Made by a program: the position numbers and the translations under genes
Source of the DNA: Brevibacillus_C sp046036945
GTDB taxonomy: Bacteria; Bacillota; Bacilli; Brevibacillales; Brevibacillaceae
Length of the DNA stretch: 64,000 bases
Reading direction: 5' to 3'
NCBI RefSeq assembly: GCF_046036945.1
Contig: NZ_JBJQOQ010000002.1
Location: 62,001 to 126,000 of the forward strand
Part shown: positions 50,426 through 58,784 of the stretch, one piece after another
Layout of the letters: every line of letters begins with the position of its first letter
Position numbering within the stretch: the stretch's first letter is position 1
The notes under the pieces: model-generated
Seen by the model: only the letters and a program-made list of their open reading frames with translations
The model's database searches: none
Told to the model about the DNA's origin: nothing

Positions 50426-51784
50426 ATGGACAGATTTTCGGCACTGCAACATTTGATTGAAACCAAAACGGCAAAACTTGGGGTAATCGGGCTGGGCTAC
50501 GTCGGATTGCCGCTCGCAATGGAGATGGTGAAGAGCGGGTATACCGTATTTGGAATCGATTTGGACCTCGAAAAGATAAAGCAATTGCAGGAAGGCACTT
50601 CGTACGTGAAGGACGTCTCCGACAGTGTGGTAAAAGAGAGCCTCGAGACCGGACGATTTTTTCCTACGACGGATTATCGGGTGTTGAAAGAACTGGATGC
50701 GCTAAGCATTTGTGTGCCTACGCCGCTGAGCAAAAATCAGGATCCGGATACCTCCTACATCATCCAGGTGGTAGACCAAATCAAGCACTACATGGAAAAT
50801 GGCATGCTGATTACGCTGGAGAGCACGACGTATCCGGGAACGACGGAAGAGCTGATCCAGTGGGAATTGGAGAAGCTGGGGTATCGGGTCGGGGTCGACT
50901 TTTTCCTCTGCTTTTCCCCCGAGCGGGTCGATCCGGGAAATTCCAATTTTTCGACCCATAACACCCCGAAGGTAATCGGCGGTACGACGAAGAAGTGCAT
51001 CGAGCTGGGAAAGGCGTTGTACGGCTCGTTTGTCGAGTCGATTGTGACTGTATCTTCCACAAAAGTGGCAGAGATGTCAAAGCTGCTTGAAAATACGTTT
51101 CGCAGTGTCAACATCGCCTTCATCAATGAAATGGCGATGATGTGCGAGAAGATGGGCATCGATATCTGGGAGGTAATCGAAGCCTCCTCGACCAAGCCGT
51201 TTGGATTTATGCCGTTTTACCCGGGCCCGGGCATCGGCGGCCACTGCATTCCGCTCGATCCGATGTACCTGTCCTGGAAGGCGAAGGGATTCCGCTTTTA
51301 CAGTAAATTTATCGATCTGGCCCAAGCCGTCAATAGCAATATGCCGGATTACGTGATCAGCAAGACCGCGACCATCATGAACATGTACGCCAAATCATTG
51401 CGCAATTCTCGCGTTCTGCTGCTCGGGATGGCTTATAAACCGGACATTGACGACTTGCGGGAATCGCCTGGATTGCAGCTGTACGAGCTGTTCCGCGAAC
51501 ACGGCGCGATCGTTCACTACTACGACCCTTATGCCAAGAGTTTTCGCGATAAGCGGGGCAATGAGGTTCACTCGATCACGTACGATCTGAACAGCATGCG
51601 CCAGTATGACTGCATGGTGCTGGTCACCAATCACCGGGTCTTTGACTATCAGAAGATCGCAGACCTGGGTGTGGCGATTATAGATACGAGAAATGCTTTC
51701 GCCGGGATCGATCTGCCGAATATTTACCGGATCGGCTCTTCAGCGAAACTGCCGCAAATGGCCGAGACTTCTTTGGCTATCTAA
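50426..51784 (+). CDS. Nucleotide-sugar 6-dehydrogenase (UDP-HexNAc type)
   Basis: This 452-residue NAD-dependent enzyme oxidises the C6 of a UDP-sugar to a uronic acid. It has the NAD-binding GLGYVGLP (22-29), the central TEVAKxxENTFR-like VAEMSKLLENTFRSVNIAFINE, the catalytic Cys274 in GIGGHCIPLDPMYLSWKA, and the C-terminal KPDIDDLRESPG. The GGHCIPLDP version matches UDP-GlcNAc/ManNAc dehydrogenases (WbpA/WecC type) better than UDP-glucose dehydrogenases (GGSCFPKD). It follows the regulator by 32 bases and has AAAGGAG upstream. It most likely supplies an amino-uronic acid precursor to the polysaccharide synthase. Confidence 0.92.
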   Translation: MDRFSALQHLIETKTAKLGVIGLGYVGLPLAMEMVKSGYTVFGIDLDLEKIKQLQEGTSYVKDVSDSVVKESLETGRFFPTTDYRVLKELDALSICVPTPLSKNQDPDTSYIIQVVDQIKHYMENGMLITLESTTYPGTTEELIQWELEKLGYRVGVDFFLCFSPERVDPGNSNFSTHNTPKVIGGTTKKCIELGKALYGSFVESIVTVSSTKVAEMSKLLENTFRSVNIAFINEMAMMCEKMGIDIWEVIEASSTKPFGFMPFYPGPGIGGHCIPLDPMYLSWKAKGFRFYSKFIDLAQAVNSNMPDYVISKTATIMNMYAKSLRNSRVLLLGMAYKPDIDDLRESPGLQLYELFREHGAIVHYYDPYAKSFRDKRGNEVHSITYDLNSMRQYDCMVLVTNHRVFDYQKIADLGVAIIDTRNAFAGIDLPNIYRIGSSAKLPQMAETSLAI

Positions 51785-51861
51785 AGAAAAGCTTTTCTTT
51801 CAAATAGAAGCTCTGCTTACCGTATCGGAGGGTATGGCTGATCGCCTGCTTCCCGATACGG
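51783..51861. repeat. Two inverted repeats between convergent genes
   Basis: A perfect 18-base palindrome AAAGAAAAGCTTTTCTTT (51783-51800) overlaps the dehydrogenase stop codon. Next come CCGTATCGG (51820-51828) and CCGATACGG (51853-51861), a second inverted repeat with a 24-base loop. They separate convergent genes and may act as a weak bidirectional terminator or as protein-binding sites. Confidence 0.6.
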
Positions 51862-51887
51862 CAAACGGAGTAGTGAGGTTTGTCGGG

Positions 51888-52799
51888 TTAACGGGCCTTC
51901 TCTACGCTGTTTTTCCAGTTTTGGTAATCGTGAATGGAGATGCCCGCATAAGAGGGACGGCCGGACAAGCGCTCGTCGACGATGGCGATTTGCTGCTCCA
52001 TCTCCTCGGCTCCTTCTTTGTAAAAGGTGACGAAATCACCTTCCGTGCTTTCACGGATGTTGACGCCGATGACGATTCTCCTGCCCAGCTCATCAGCTTC
52101 TGCCAGCTTGTTCTGGGTGATCTGCAAGATGCCATTGGGTCCCTCCGCGTGATTGCGGTAGGCCATCAACGTCACGTGGTCAAAGGTGCGGGCCATCCAG
52201 CGGCTGACTGTCTCCGCGCCGGGGTCGTCTGATACCTGCAGTGTGTCCAGCCAGAACGGCGTGTCGGCGCCCGTCTCAAGTTCCGGATCCGACTTTGCCT
52301 GCTGAACGAAAACTTGAACATTGTCGATCCACTGGCGAATCACTGCCGATTTGTCCTGTTTCCACTCGGGAAGCAGGTAGGGTTCAATGTCGACGTGGAC
52401 GCCGCGAAAGCGCTCATCCTCGGCGACGCTTTGATTGTAATCTTTTACCCATGTGACCAGTGCTGTCAAGCGATCCTGGTTTTTGCCGAGTGCCCAGTCA
52501 GGCGCTCCGTCCAGTGCATGCACTTCAATGCCGGCCTCGTGGGCTGATTTGAGAAAAGCGCGGTATTGTTCCTTGGTGACCAACCGCCTGTTGACCTGCA
52601 GATAGATCAAATTGATGCCGTTCTCTTTCACAAATGAGATGATTTGATCCTTTTCCGATGCGATCATCGGCGTATTCCACAACCACGTCGCCCTGATATT
52701 TTCCGCAGCGGCCACCTCCTCCCGAACTACAGACTCCTGCGAATAACCTGTGGAGCATCCCATCAAAAGCAAGATAAGCAATAACAAAAAATACCTCAT
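51888..52799 (-). CDS. Glycosidase-like TIM-barrel lipoprotein
   Basis: This lipoprotein of about 303 residues has signal MRYFLLLLILLLMGC (Cys15), then an alpha/beta barrel pattern. It begins IRATWLWNTPMIASEKDQIISFVKENGINLIYLQVNRR and includes RFRGVHVDIEPYLLPEW, an acidic strand-end motif recalling GH18/GH-like DxE sites. ATG 52799 follows GGAGGAA; the upstream in-frame ATG at 52862 is not preceded by a site. It is convergent with the polysaccharide cluster and is probably a cell-surface hydrolase for that or another glycan. The family is not certain. Confidence 0.78.
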   Translation of the reverse strand: MRYFLLLLILLLMGCSTGYSQESVVREEVAAAENIRATWLWNTPMIASEKDQIISFVKENGINLIYLQVNRRLVTKEQYRAFLKSAHEAGIEVHALDGAPDWALGKNQDRLTALVTWVKDYNQSVAEDERFRGVHVDIEPYLLPEWKQDKSAVIRQWIDNVQVFVQQAKSDPELETGADTPFWLDTLQVSDDPGAETVSRWMARTFDHVTLMAYRNHAEGPNGILQITQNKLAEADELGRRIVIGVNIRESTEGDFVTFYKEGAEEMEQQIAIVDERLSGRPSYAGISIHDYQNWKNSVEKAR

Positions 52800-52990
52800 A
52801 CATGATTCCTCCATAGTCCCCAAGTTGTACAATATTAAGTACCTTTTACCGTCTGCCATCAAACTGAGCTAAAAGGCCTGTTTTTTCAATTCTTTCTCTT
52901 TTATTCAGTCAGACTGTAACCTTCGCCTTTGTTGGGGTATGATAGGAATGATTTAGTATCCCCTTGTTCGGGGAGATAGGAGTTACATCT

Positions 52991-54148
52991 ATGCAAAATG
53001 TGGAACTGATCGCGACCGCCACTTTCGGCCTTGAGTCTGTGGTTGCAGAAGAAGTAAAAAGATTGGGCTATGAACAGGTACATGTAGATAACGGAAAGGT
53101 GACGTTCAGCGCCGATTTGGGGGCGATTCCGCGCACCAACCTGTGGCTTCGCACGGCCGACCGCGTTCGGCTTAAAATAGGGGAGTTTCAAGCGAAGACA
53201 TTTGACGAACTGTTTGAACAAACCAAGGCGCTGCCGTGGGCTGACTGGATTCCCGAAAACGGAACGTTCCCTGTAGAGGGCAAATCAGTCAAGTCGACCC
53301 TGTACAGTGTGCCGGATTGCCAGGCGATCGTGAAGAAGGCAGTCGTGGAGAGTTTAAAGAAGCGGTACAAGCAGGAGTGGTTCCCCGAAGATGGGCCGCT
53401 CTATAAAATTGAGGTGGCTCTGCTCAAAGACATCGCCACCTTAACGATTGATACCAGCGGGGCCGGACTGCATAAACGGGGGTACCGGGAATGGATCGGA
53501 ACCGCTCCGTTAAAAGAGACGATGGCCGCCGCCTTGATTCAATTAGCCCGCTGGAACCCCGATCGTGTGCTGATCGACCCGTTTTGCGGATCGGGCACAA
53601 TTCCGATCGAAGCGGCATTGATCGGCCAGAATATCGCCCCTGGCATGAACCGGGAATTCGCGTCGGAGAGTTGGCCCGTCATTCCCAAAACACTTTGGCG
53701 GGAGGCCAGAGCACAGACCCATGATTTGGCCCAGTATGATCGGCCCATGGAGATCATCGGCACTGACTACGATGACGAGGTGCTGAAAGTGGCACGCCGC
53801 AACGCCCGGGAAGCAGGAGTCGATGAGTCGATCCACTTTCAGCGGATGGAGATGCGCGATCTGCGGACCAAGAAAAAATACGGCTGCATTATTACCAACC
53901 CTCCCTATGGCGAGCGTCTCAGCGAACGGGCCGAGGTGGAACGGCTCTATCGGGAAATGGGCAAGGTGTTTGGCCAGCTCGATACTTGGTCGTTTTACAT
54001 CATTACTTCGGACGAGCAGTTTGAGCAGCACTTCGGGCGAAAAGCCAGCAAAAAGCGGAAGCTTTACAACGGGAATATCAAAGTAGACTACTATCAATTT
54101 TTCGGCCCCAGGCCGCCCAAGCCGAGGTCTGACGGATCTCCCGATTAA
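52991..54148 (+). CDS. THUMP-domain class I SAM-dependent RNA methyltransferase (YpsC/RlmL-like)
   Basis: This 385-residue protein has an N-terminal THUMP RNA-binding region (about 50-155) and a Rossmann methyltransferase domain. DPFCGSGTIPIEAAL is motif I and the catalytic NPPYGERL is motif IV, typical of N2-guanine RNA methylation (23S rRNA m2G). ATG 52991 follows ATAGGAG; an in-frame upstream reading from 52964 lacks a site. Its stop codon interlocks with that of the convergent MFS gene (4-base overlap). Confidence 0.93.
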   Translation: MQNVELIATATFGLESVVAEEVKRLGYEQVHVDNGKVTFSADLGAIPRTNLWLRTADRVRLKIGEFQAKTFDELFEQTKALPWADWIPENGTFPVEGKSVKSTLYSVPDCQAIVKKAVVESLKKRYKQEWFPEDGPLYKIEVALLKDIATLTIDTSGAGLHKRGYREWIGTAPLKETMAAALIQLARWNPDRVLIDPFCGSGTIPIEAALIGQNIAPGMNREFASESWPVIPKTLWREARAQTHDLAQYDRPMEIIGTDYDDEVLKVARRNAREAGVDESIHFQRMEMRDLRTKKKYGCIITNPPYGERLSERAEVERLYREMGKVFGQLDTWSFYIITSDEQFEQHFGRKASKKRKLYNGNIKVDYYQFFGPRPPKPRSDGSPD

Positions 54149-55431
54149 ATGATCTCTTCCTGCCGCTGGCCGGAATCCTGTTGCCGCGTCGTTCCTGTGT
54201 CCTTTACCATGACGGCGGGCAGCAGGGTAAACATCCGATGGTAAAGCATTGCAGCCACCAGCGCCAACAGCAGGATGATGCCAAAGACCCCGATCGGGGC
54301 GAACCACTCGGACAGAGCTATAGTCAGGGGGGCGATAAACCGCCCGATGGAAAACTGCAGGGTGGACGCCCCCATGTACTGTCCGCGCTGATCTTCCGGA
54401 GCGTATTTGCTGACGAAGCTTTGCGTGACCGGCGTGCGAATCAATTCCCCGACCGTAAAAAGAACCATGCAGGCGAACAACAGCCAGATATTCACAGTCA
54501 AAGACATGGCAAACAAGCCAAGCCCGGATAATACTGAGGAGATAATCAACGAACGGCGGTCGCTCCATGCGGCACACAGGCGGGTGACCGCCAGGGTAAA
54601 CAGGACGACCATCAACCCGTTAAGACTCATCATCCAGCCAAAAGTCTCGGTTCCGCCCACGGAAAACGACCAATCCCCCCATGAGATAAGATTTTGCAAG
54701 GGAACGTGTTCCTTCAAGTAGACGCCCATGTACAGATCCAGTTGCATGAAGGTGACGGCTACCAGTATTCCCGCAAGGATGTACAAGGCAAACACTTTGT
54801 CGCGGAAAATCACGGCGTAGCTTTGCCATTGTTCCTTGAGGCTGCCAGCCTTTTGTTTGGCATGCCCTTTGTTAGGCAGGGACTCCTTGATGACAAAAAA
54901 TAGCGTAAGTGTAAAGGCAAGGCTGACAAAAAAGCAGACCAGCAGCAGCTGCGGACGGTGCTGGAAGAAAAAGAACGAGCCCAGGACCGGCCCCAGCACA
55001 ACACCAATGTTCATTGCAGTGTAAAAAGTGGCGTAGACCTCGCGGCGATCCTCTTCCTTGGTCAAATCGGCAACCATCGCCGAACTGGCAGGCCAGTAAA
55101 TGGAGCTTGCGATATTCAAGCCGATAAATGCGGCGTAGTCAACCCAGGGTGACCAGGAGAGAGCGAACAGGGCAAACATCAGGCATTCCGTAGCAGCGCC
55201 GAACAGCATCGCCGGCCTGCGGCCGACCCGGTCGGATATCTGTCCCCCGTACAGACTGGCAATGATTCCGAGCAGCGGCGGGAACATCAACAAAATACCG
55301 GTCAGATCCTTGCCGAATGCATCGGAAAAATAAAGCGCCATAAAGGGAAAAAACATCCAGTAAAACGTATGGAAGATCGTTTCCCCGATCAATCTCACTT
55401 TTAAATTTAAATCCCACGTCGACCAGAACAC
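54145..55431 (-). CDS. Major facilitator superfamily exporter
   Basis: This 428-residue protein has 12 predicted helices, the drug:proton antiporter motif A GGQISDRVGRRPAML between helices 2 and 3, and MNIGVVLGPVLGS (motif C-like) in helix 5, which points to efflux. It starts at GTG 55431 behind GGGAGGAGAAAG. The messenger begins about 320 bases upstream at a strong promoter and carries a short upstream ORF and a terminator-like hairpin. This arrangement recalls antibiotic-inducible efflux genes. The substrate is unknown. Confidence 0.9.
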   Translation of the reverse strand: MFWSTWDLNLKVRLIGETIFHTFYWMFFPFMALYFSDAFGKDLTGILLMFPPLLGIIASLYGGQISDRVGRRPAMLFGAATECLMFALFALSWSPWVDYAAFIGLNIASSIYWPASSAMVADLTKEEDRREVYATFYTAMNIGVVLGPVLGSFFFFQHRPQLLLVCFFVSLAFTLTLFFVIKESLPNKGHAKQKAGSLKEQWQSYAVIFRDKVFALYILAGILVAVTFMQLDLYMGVYLKEHVPLQNLISWGDWSFSVGGTETFGWMMSLNGLMVVLFTLAVTRLCAAWSDRRSLIISSVLSGLGLFAMSLTVNIWLLFACMVLFTVGELIRTPVTQSFVSKYAPEDQRGQYMGASTLQFSIGRFIAPLTIALSEWFAPIGVFGIILLLALVAAMLYHRMFTLLPAVMVKDTGTTRQQDSGQRQEEII

Positions 55432-55538
55432 GTCTTTCTCCTCCCAACTGTTTGTTTCGGTGTTGCAGGATTTTCGCTAACCGCCCAACCAATTGGGATC
55501 ACGGCCACAATTATTTCCCATTTTTGGAAATTTTGGAT

Positions 55539-55599
55539 AAAAAGGGAAGGCGAAAGCCCATCCGGTGTAGTACATACACGGAAAGAAGCGTTCGCCTCC
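55539..55599 (-). terminator. Candidate attenuator hairpin in the MFS leader
   Basis: On the minus strand GGAGGCGAA (55599-55591) pairs with TTCGCCTTCC (55554-55545). An inner stem CCGTGTA/TACACCGG extends the structure, and TTTTTATCC follows (55543-55535). It lies about 110 bases before the MFS start and after a 9-codon upstream ORF, so conditional termination is plausible. Confidence 0.6.
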
Positions 55600-55698
55600 A
55601 CACAGTGACACGTATGGAAACGGAAGCGGACGAATGCATCCTGCCATTCAATCGATATGATAGGTTTTCTGAGGGACGGGACCCCCGAAAAGGCCCCA

Positions 55699-55728
55699 TC
55701 AAATCATTGATTTTGCAGGAATTCGCAT
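55699..55728 (-). CDS. Nine-codon leader peptide upstream of the MFS gene
   Basis: The minus strand encodes MRIPAKSMI-stop from ATG 55728, with CGGGAGTG upstream, about 25 bases after the predicted transcription start. Short ORFs at this position commonly sense ribosome stalling by antibiotics and control a downstream attenuator. No close known leader peptide is recognised. The ORF is visible; translation and function are inferred. Confidence 0.45.
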   Translation of the reverse strand: MRIPAKSMI

Positions 55729-55758
55729 CAGTACAACACTCCCGTTATCGTTCGATAA

Positions 55759-55787
55759 ATAATATTTACATGATTAGCATATGTCAT
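55759..55787 (-). promoter_or_regulatory. Sigma-A promoter of the MFS transcript
   Basis: On the minus strand ATGACA (55787-55782), a 17-base spacer and TATTAT (55764-55759) give near-consensus elements (5 of 6 each). The predicted start is near 55752, leaving a leader of about 320 nucleotides. Confidence 0.72.
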
Positions 55788-55841
55788 AATCTGTGAAAAA
55801 CGCAAGAAAAATTTTTTTATCGGTTTTTATAACGAATACAG

Positions 55842-55873
55842 GACCGCCTTAGCCTGCCAACTCAAGGGCGGTC
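55842..55873. terminator. Hairpin downstream of the MocR gene
   Basis: GACCGCC (55842-55848) pairs with GGCGGTC (55867-55873) through an 18-base loop. The T-rich tract follows only on the plus strand, although the leftward MocR gene is the one that ends here, so its direction of action is unclear. The rest of 55600-55700 shows no recognisable feature. Confidence 0.45.
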
Positions 55874-55902
55874 ATTTCTTTTTGAGTTATGCGAGCAAAG
55901 CC

Positions 55903-57354
55903 TTATTTAAGAAATGTGTTTGCTTCAACCAACGCTTCTCGCAGCCAACGTACTCCATCCGTAATGTCCCGGCGATCGGCCTGGGCATAAGTAAGGCGGA
56001 TATATCCCCGTTCTGCCCCATAGATCCCGCCGGGAGAGAAGACAACCCCGTGTTTGATCCCCAGTTCAAGCAAGTCCGCCTCATTGACGCTTTTGCGCAG
56101 GCGGCACCAGACGTAGAAGCTTCCCTTGGGGCGGGTCCAATCCGCCAACTCCTTGAGGTTTGCCTCCAGCGCCTCCAGCATGCAGTCCCGCCGCTCGGTC
56201 AAAGCGACAGTCAGTTCGTCGAGACGCTGCTGCCGTAATGGCGATGAGAGATACGCCTTAGCCAATTTTTGCGAGATGATCCCCGTTCCCGAATCCATCA
56301 CGTGCTTGGCGTCCGCCAGCCGCTCGATGACCGATTTCGGTCCTGCCAGCCAGCCGATCCGCAGCCCCGGGGCGAGAGTTTTGGAAAGACTGCCGATGTA
56401 GAGGACAGATCCTCCCATATCCATTGCTTTCAAAGGGCGGGGAGGTTTTCCAGAGCCGATGAGCGTCAGCGATCCGTAAGCGTCGTCTTCGACGATCGGC
56501 AGCCGCAATTCTTCGCAGATGGCAAGCAGACGCTTCCTTCTGGCTTCTCCAAGTACGGTGCCGGTGGGATTTTGATAGGTAGGATTGGTGAAGATCATGC
56601 GGATCTTGTGTCTTCGATGCAGCGAAATGACTTCCTCTGGCTGCAAGCCTTGCTCGTCAAGCGGCAGCTGAAACAGGCGGAGCCCCGCTGATGTGAATAA
56701 CGGCAGGGAATAGGCAAAGGAAGGCCCCTCCATGGCGATGGCGTCACCAGGACTGAGCAGGCATTGCGCGATCAGGTGCAGGGCCTGCTGCGCTCCCGTC
56801 GTGATGAGGATTTCGTCCGGATCGACGTGCATGTCGTGCTCTTCGGCTAAATGGACAGCCAGGGTCTCCCGCAGTTCACCGTCTCCCCTCGGGTTGGCAT
56901 AACTAAGAGAGGGGGGCAATGAAATTTGCCGCAGCAGCTTTTCGATATCTTCCGTAGGCATTAACTCCGGAGACAAACCGCCCTCTGCCAAATTGATTAC
57001 GCCGGGGTAGAGGCTCGCCTCGCGGATCAGCTTTGCCAGCGGACGCGAAGGCAGGAAGGCTCCTCCGCTTGTATACTGATGCCAATGGGGGATCCGGCGG
57101 TAAGAAACGCCCCACATGTTTTCGCTTACCCAGGTTCCCTTGCCCTGCTGCGATTGGACCAGTCCGAGCGAATGAAGTTCATCGTAGGCTTGCGTGATCG
57201 TGCTGCGGTTCACATTGAATTGGCGGGCCAACTTTCGCTGCGGGGGAAGTGAAGTGCCCGGCGGGAGATCACCTCGGATGATGCTCGTTTCAAAGTGGCG
57301 GGCGATTTGCCGAAAGATCGGCTCATCGCTTGCCAAATCAGGCTTCCAAGGCAT
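55903..57354 (-). CDS. MocR-type regulator: GntR HTH fused to aminotransferase-like domain
   Basis: This 483-residue PdxR/MocR-family protein has an N-terminal winged helix (about 10-78, PPGTSLPPQRKLARQFNVNRSTITQAYDELHSLGLV) and a fold-type-I aminotransferase domain (about 105-480). The expected PLP-lysine is in YIGSLSKTLAPGLRIGW, the Asp in PIVEDDAYG, and the substrate Arg in GYIRLTYA. Such proteins bind PLP or PLP-amino-acid adducts and regulate vitamin B6, GABA or transport genes. It is divergent from an EamA transporter gene, with repeated operator-like words between them. Confidence 0.95.
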   Translation of the reverse strand: MPWKPDLASDEPIFRQIARHFETSIIRGDLPPGTSLPPQRKLARQFNVNRSTITQAYDELHSLGLVQSQQGKGTWVSENMWGVSYRRIPHWHQYTSGGAFLPSRPLAKLIREASLYPGVINLAEGGLSPELMPTEDIEKLLRQISLPPSLSYANPRGDGELRETLAVHLAEEHDMHVDPDEILITTGAQQALHLIAQCLLSPGDAIAMEGPSFAYSLPLFTSAGLRLFQLPLDEQGLQPEEVISLHRRHKIRMIFTNPTYQNPTGTVLGEARRKRLLAICEELRLPIVEDDAYGSLTLIGSGKPPRPLKAMDMGGSVLYIGSLSKTLAPGLRIGWLAGPKSVIERLADAKHVMDSGTGIISQKLAKAYLSSPLRQQRLDELTVALTERRDCMLEALEANLKELADWTRPKGSFYVWCRLRKSVNEADLLELGIKHGVVFSPGGIYGAERGYIRLTYAQADRRDITDGVRWLREALVEANTFLK

Positions 57355-57425
57355 ATTGTCCCTCTTTTCCGACTGTTCTTGATACCTGTATCATAAACCG
57401 ATAGCTGATGAGAAGAAAAGAGAAA

Positions 57426-57458
57426 ATTGGCTGGTCAAAATGACAGCCAATTGGCTGG
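57426..57458 (+). promoter_or_regulatory. Candidate MocR operator: repeated ATTGGCTGG
   Basis: ATTGGCTGG occurs at 57426-57434 and 57450-57458 in direct repeat, and its inverse CAGCCAAT at 57444-57451. MocR regulators typically bind direct repeats plus an inverted copy in the divergent promoter region, which fits this place between the MocR and EamA genes. Confidence 0.6.
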
Positions 57459-57529
57459 AGCAGGATTCCAAGCTGGCAGGTAGGATGGTGATACACGATA
57501 AAGAACAAGGGAAAAGGAGTATCGGTGAG

Positions 57530-58480
57530 ATGAAACCAAATACGGACGTTTCAGCGGCAAGCAACGCAAAGAAGGGAAAAGAAGGGCTTGGCATGTTTTA
57601 CGGTCTGCTGGGTGTCGTCGGGTTCAGCCTGTCACTTCCCACTACCCGTGTTGCGGTGGAATATTTTAACCCGACGGTGACCGGGTTGGGTCGTGCATTG
57701 GTAGCTGCAGTATTGGCCGGCCTTGTGCTGTGGATTCGCCGAGAGCGTATCCCCAACTGGACGCAGATCAAAAGCCTGGCGATCGTCGCTTTTGGAGTGG
57801 TGATCGGTTTTCCCTTTTTCTCCTCCTGGGCGATGGAGCGGGTCCCGTCTTCACACGGGGCGGTGGTCATCGCGATGCTGCCGATTGCCACGGCGGCCGT
57901 AGCTGCCCTGCGGGGCGGGGAACGGCCGTCTATCGGCTTTTGGCTGGCGAGTGCGGCTGCGAGCGCGACAGTTGTATTCTACGCGTTTAGCGCAGGGTTT
58001 GGCCGATTGCAGGTAGCCGATCTGGCGTTAATCGGGGCCGTAATATCTGCCGCAATCGGGTATGCAGAGGGAGGAAGACTCGCCCGTGAACTGGGCGGGT
58101 GGCAGGTCATCAGTTGGTCACTGGTTATCTCGGCGCCGTTCCTGATCTGGCCGGTAGCAAGTTCCCTTTCTGAAAAAATTCTCCTTGCCACCCCGGCAGC
58201 GTGGCTTAGTTTCGCCTATGTTTGCCTGATCAGCCAGTACTTTGCCTTTTTCGCCTGGTACGGCGGCTTGGCCCTGGGCGGTGTCGCCAAAGTAAGCCAG
58301 GTGCAGTATTTGCAGCCGTTTATGACGATAATGGCGTCTGCTTTCCTGCTTGGCGAGATCGTCTCCAGCCAGACGATAGGGACAGCAGTCATTGTCGTCA
58401 TCCTGGTGGCTTTGGGTCGAAAAGCTGCGGTCCGGCAGGTGCCAAAACGGGAGATCCCGCGGGCGGATATACACAGATAA
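57530..58480 (+). CDS. EamA/DMT-family transporter
   Basis: This protein of about 316 residues has ten predicted membrane helices in two EamA repeats: GLLGVVGFSLSLPTTRVAVEYFNPTVTGLGRALVAAVLAGL in the first and ALIGAVISAAIGYAEGGRLARELG in the second. It is probably an exporter of amino acids or related metabolites. ATG 57530 follows AAAAGGAG. Its divergent MocR regulator probably controls it. The terminator right after its stop codon is split by the 58516-60985 insertion. Confidence 0.88.
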   Translation: MKPNTDVSAASNAKKGKEGLGMFYGLLGVVGFSLSLPTTRVAVEYFNPTVTGLGRALVAAVLAGLVLWIRRERIPNWTQIKSLAIVAFGVVIGFPFFSSWAMERVPSSHGAVVIAMLPIATAAVAALRGGERPSIGFWLASAAASATVVFYAFSAGFGRLQVADLALIGAVISAAIGYAEGGRLARELGGWQVISWSLVISAPFLIWPVASSLSEKILLATPAAWLSFAYVCLISQYFAFFAWYGGLALGGVAKVSQVQYLQPFMTIMASAFLLGEIVSSQTIGTAVIVVILVALGRKAAVRQVPKREIPRADIHR

Positions 58481-58484
58481 ACTC

Positions 58485-58515
58485 AAAAACAGCACCGCCC
58501 CTGTGTAGATGGGGG
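58485..58515 (+). terminator. Left arm of a terminator interrupted by the insertion (right arm at 60986-61004)
   Basis: AAAAACAGCACCGCCCC (58485-58501) stands just before the inserted segment, and GGGGCGGCGCTGTTTTTTT stands immediately after it at 60986-61004. Joined, the arms form a strong bidirectional terminator (one mismatch) between the EamA gene and the convergent selD gene. The element entered in the run of Gs at the start of the right arm. Confidence 0.85.
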
Positions 58516-58539
58516 TGGTATTATCCCCTTACGGTAGAC
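58514..58539 (+). repeat. Extra copy of the IS left end (identical to 60267-60292)
   Basis: The 26 bases 58514-58539 are identical to 60267-60292, the left terminus of the IS3-type element. The following bases (GTGAAAAAA) match after a one-base gap. The copy marks the left boundary of the whole inserted segment. Confidence 0.88.
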
Positions 58540-58755
58540 GTGAAAAAACGCCGACTTTCACTACAGAAAAAAGTTGGAGTCGGAATGACAGAGGAAGAGT
58601 TTAATAATCTTGCCTCTGAAGGAAAAATCGGCCGCGTCGGCCTTGAAGAATCACTCCGTCTCCTTGCTTCTGGTCTTAATTTCGAACTTGAAAAAGTAGA
58701 AAACTCTATCAGTCCGAAATTGACAGACGAGGCGCTCATTAACGGCTTTTCATAA
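58540..58755 (+). pseudogene. C-terminal fragment of a dihydrodipicolinate reductase-like / 2,4-diaminopentanoate dehydrogenase-type gene
   Basis: The frame from the IS end to the stop at 58753-58755 encodes about 71 residues, including QKKVGVGMTEEEFNNLASEGKIGRVGLEESLRLLASGL. This resembles the C-terminal part of NAD(P)-dependent amine dehydrogenases of the Ord (2,4-diaminopentanoate dehydrogenase) type, normally about 340-360 residues. All the upstream coding sequence is replaced by the IS end, so it is a truncated remnant. The family call is moderate. Confidence 0.6.
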
Positions 58756-58784
58756 GTCTTTCCCTTCGTCAATAAAACAACCAA

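Noticed and set aside
53543..54577. 344-codon minus-strand open frame spanning the methyltransferase and MFS ends
   Set aside because: It crosses two real genes in wrong frames and has no start signal.
55511..55702. 63-codon minus-strand frame across the MFS leader hairpin
   Set aside because: It has no adequate ribosome-binding site and no family resemblance. The shorter 9-codon ORF just upstream is better placed, though translation through the hairpin cannot be excluded.
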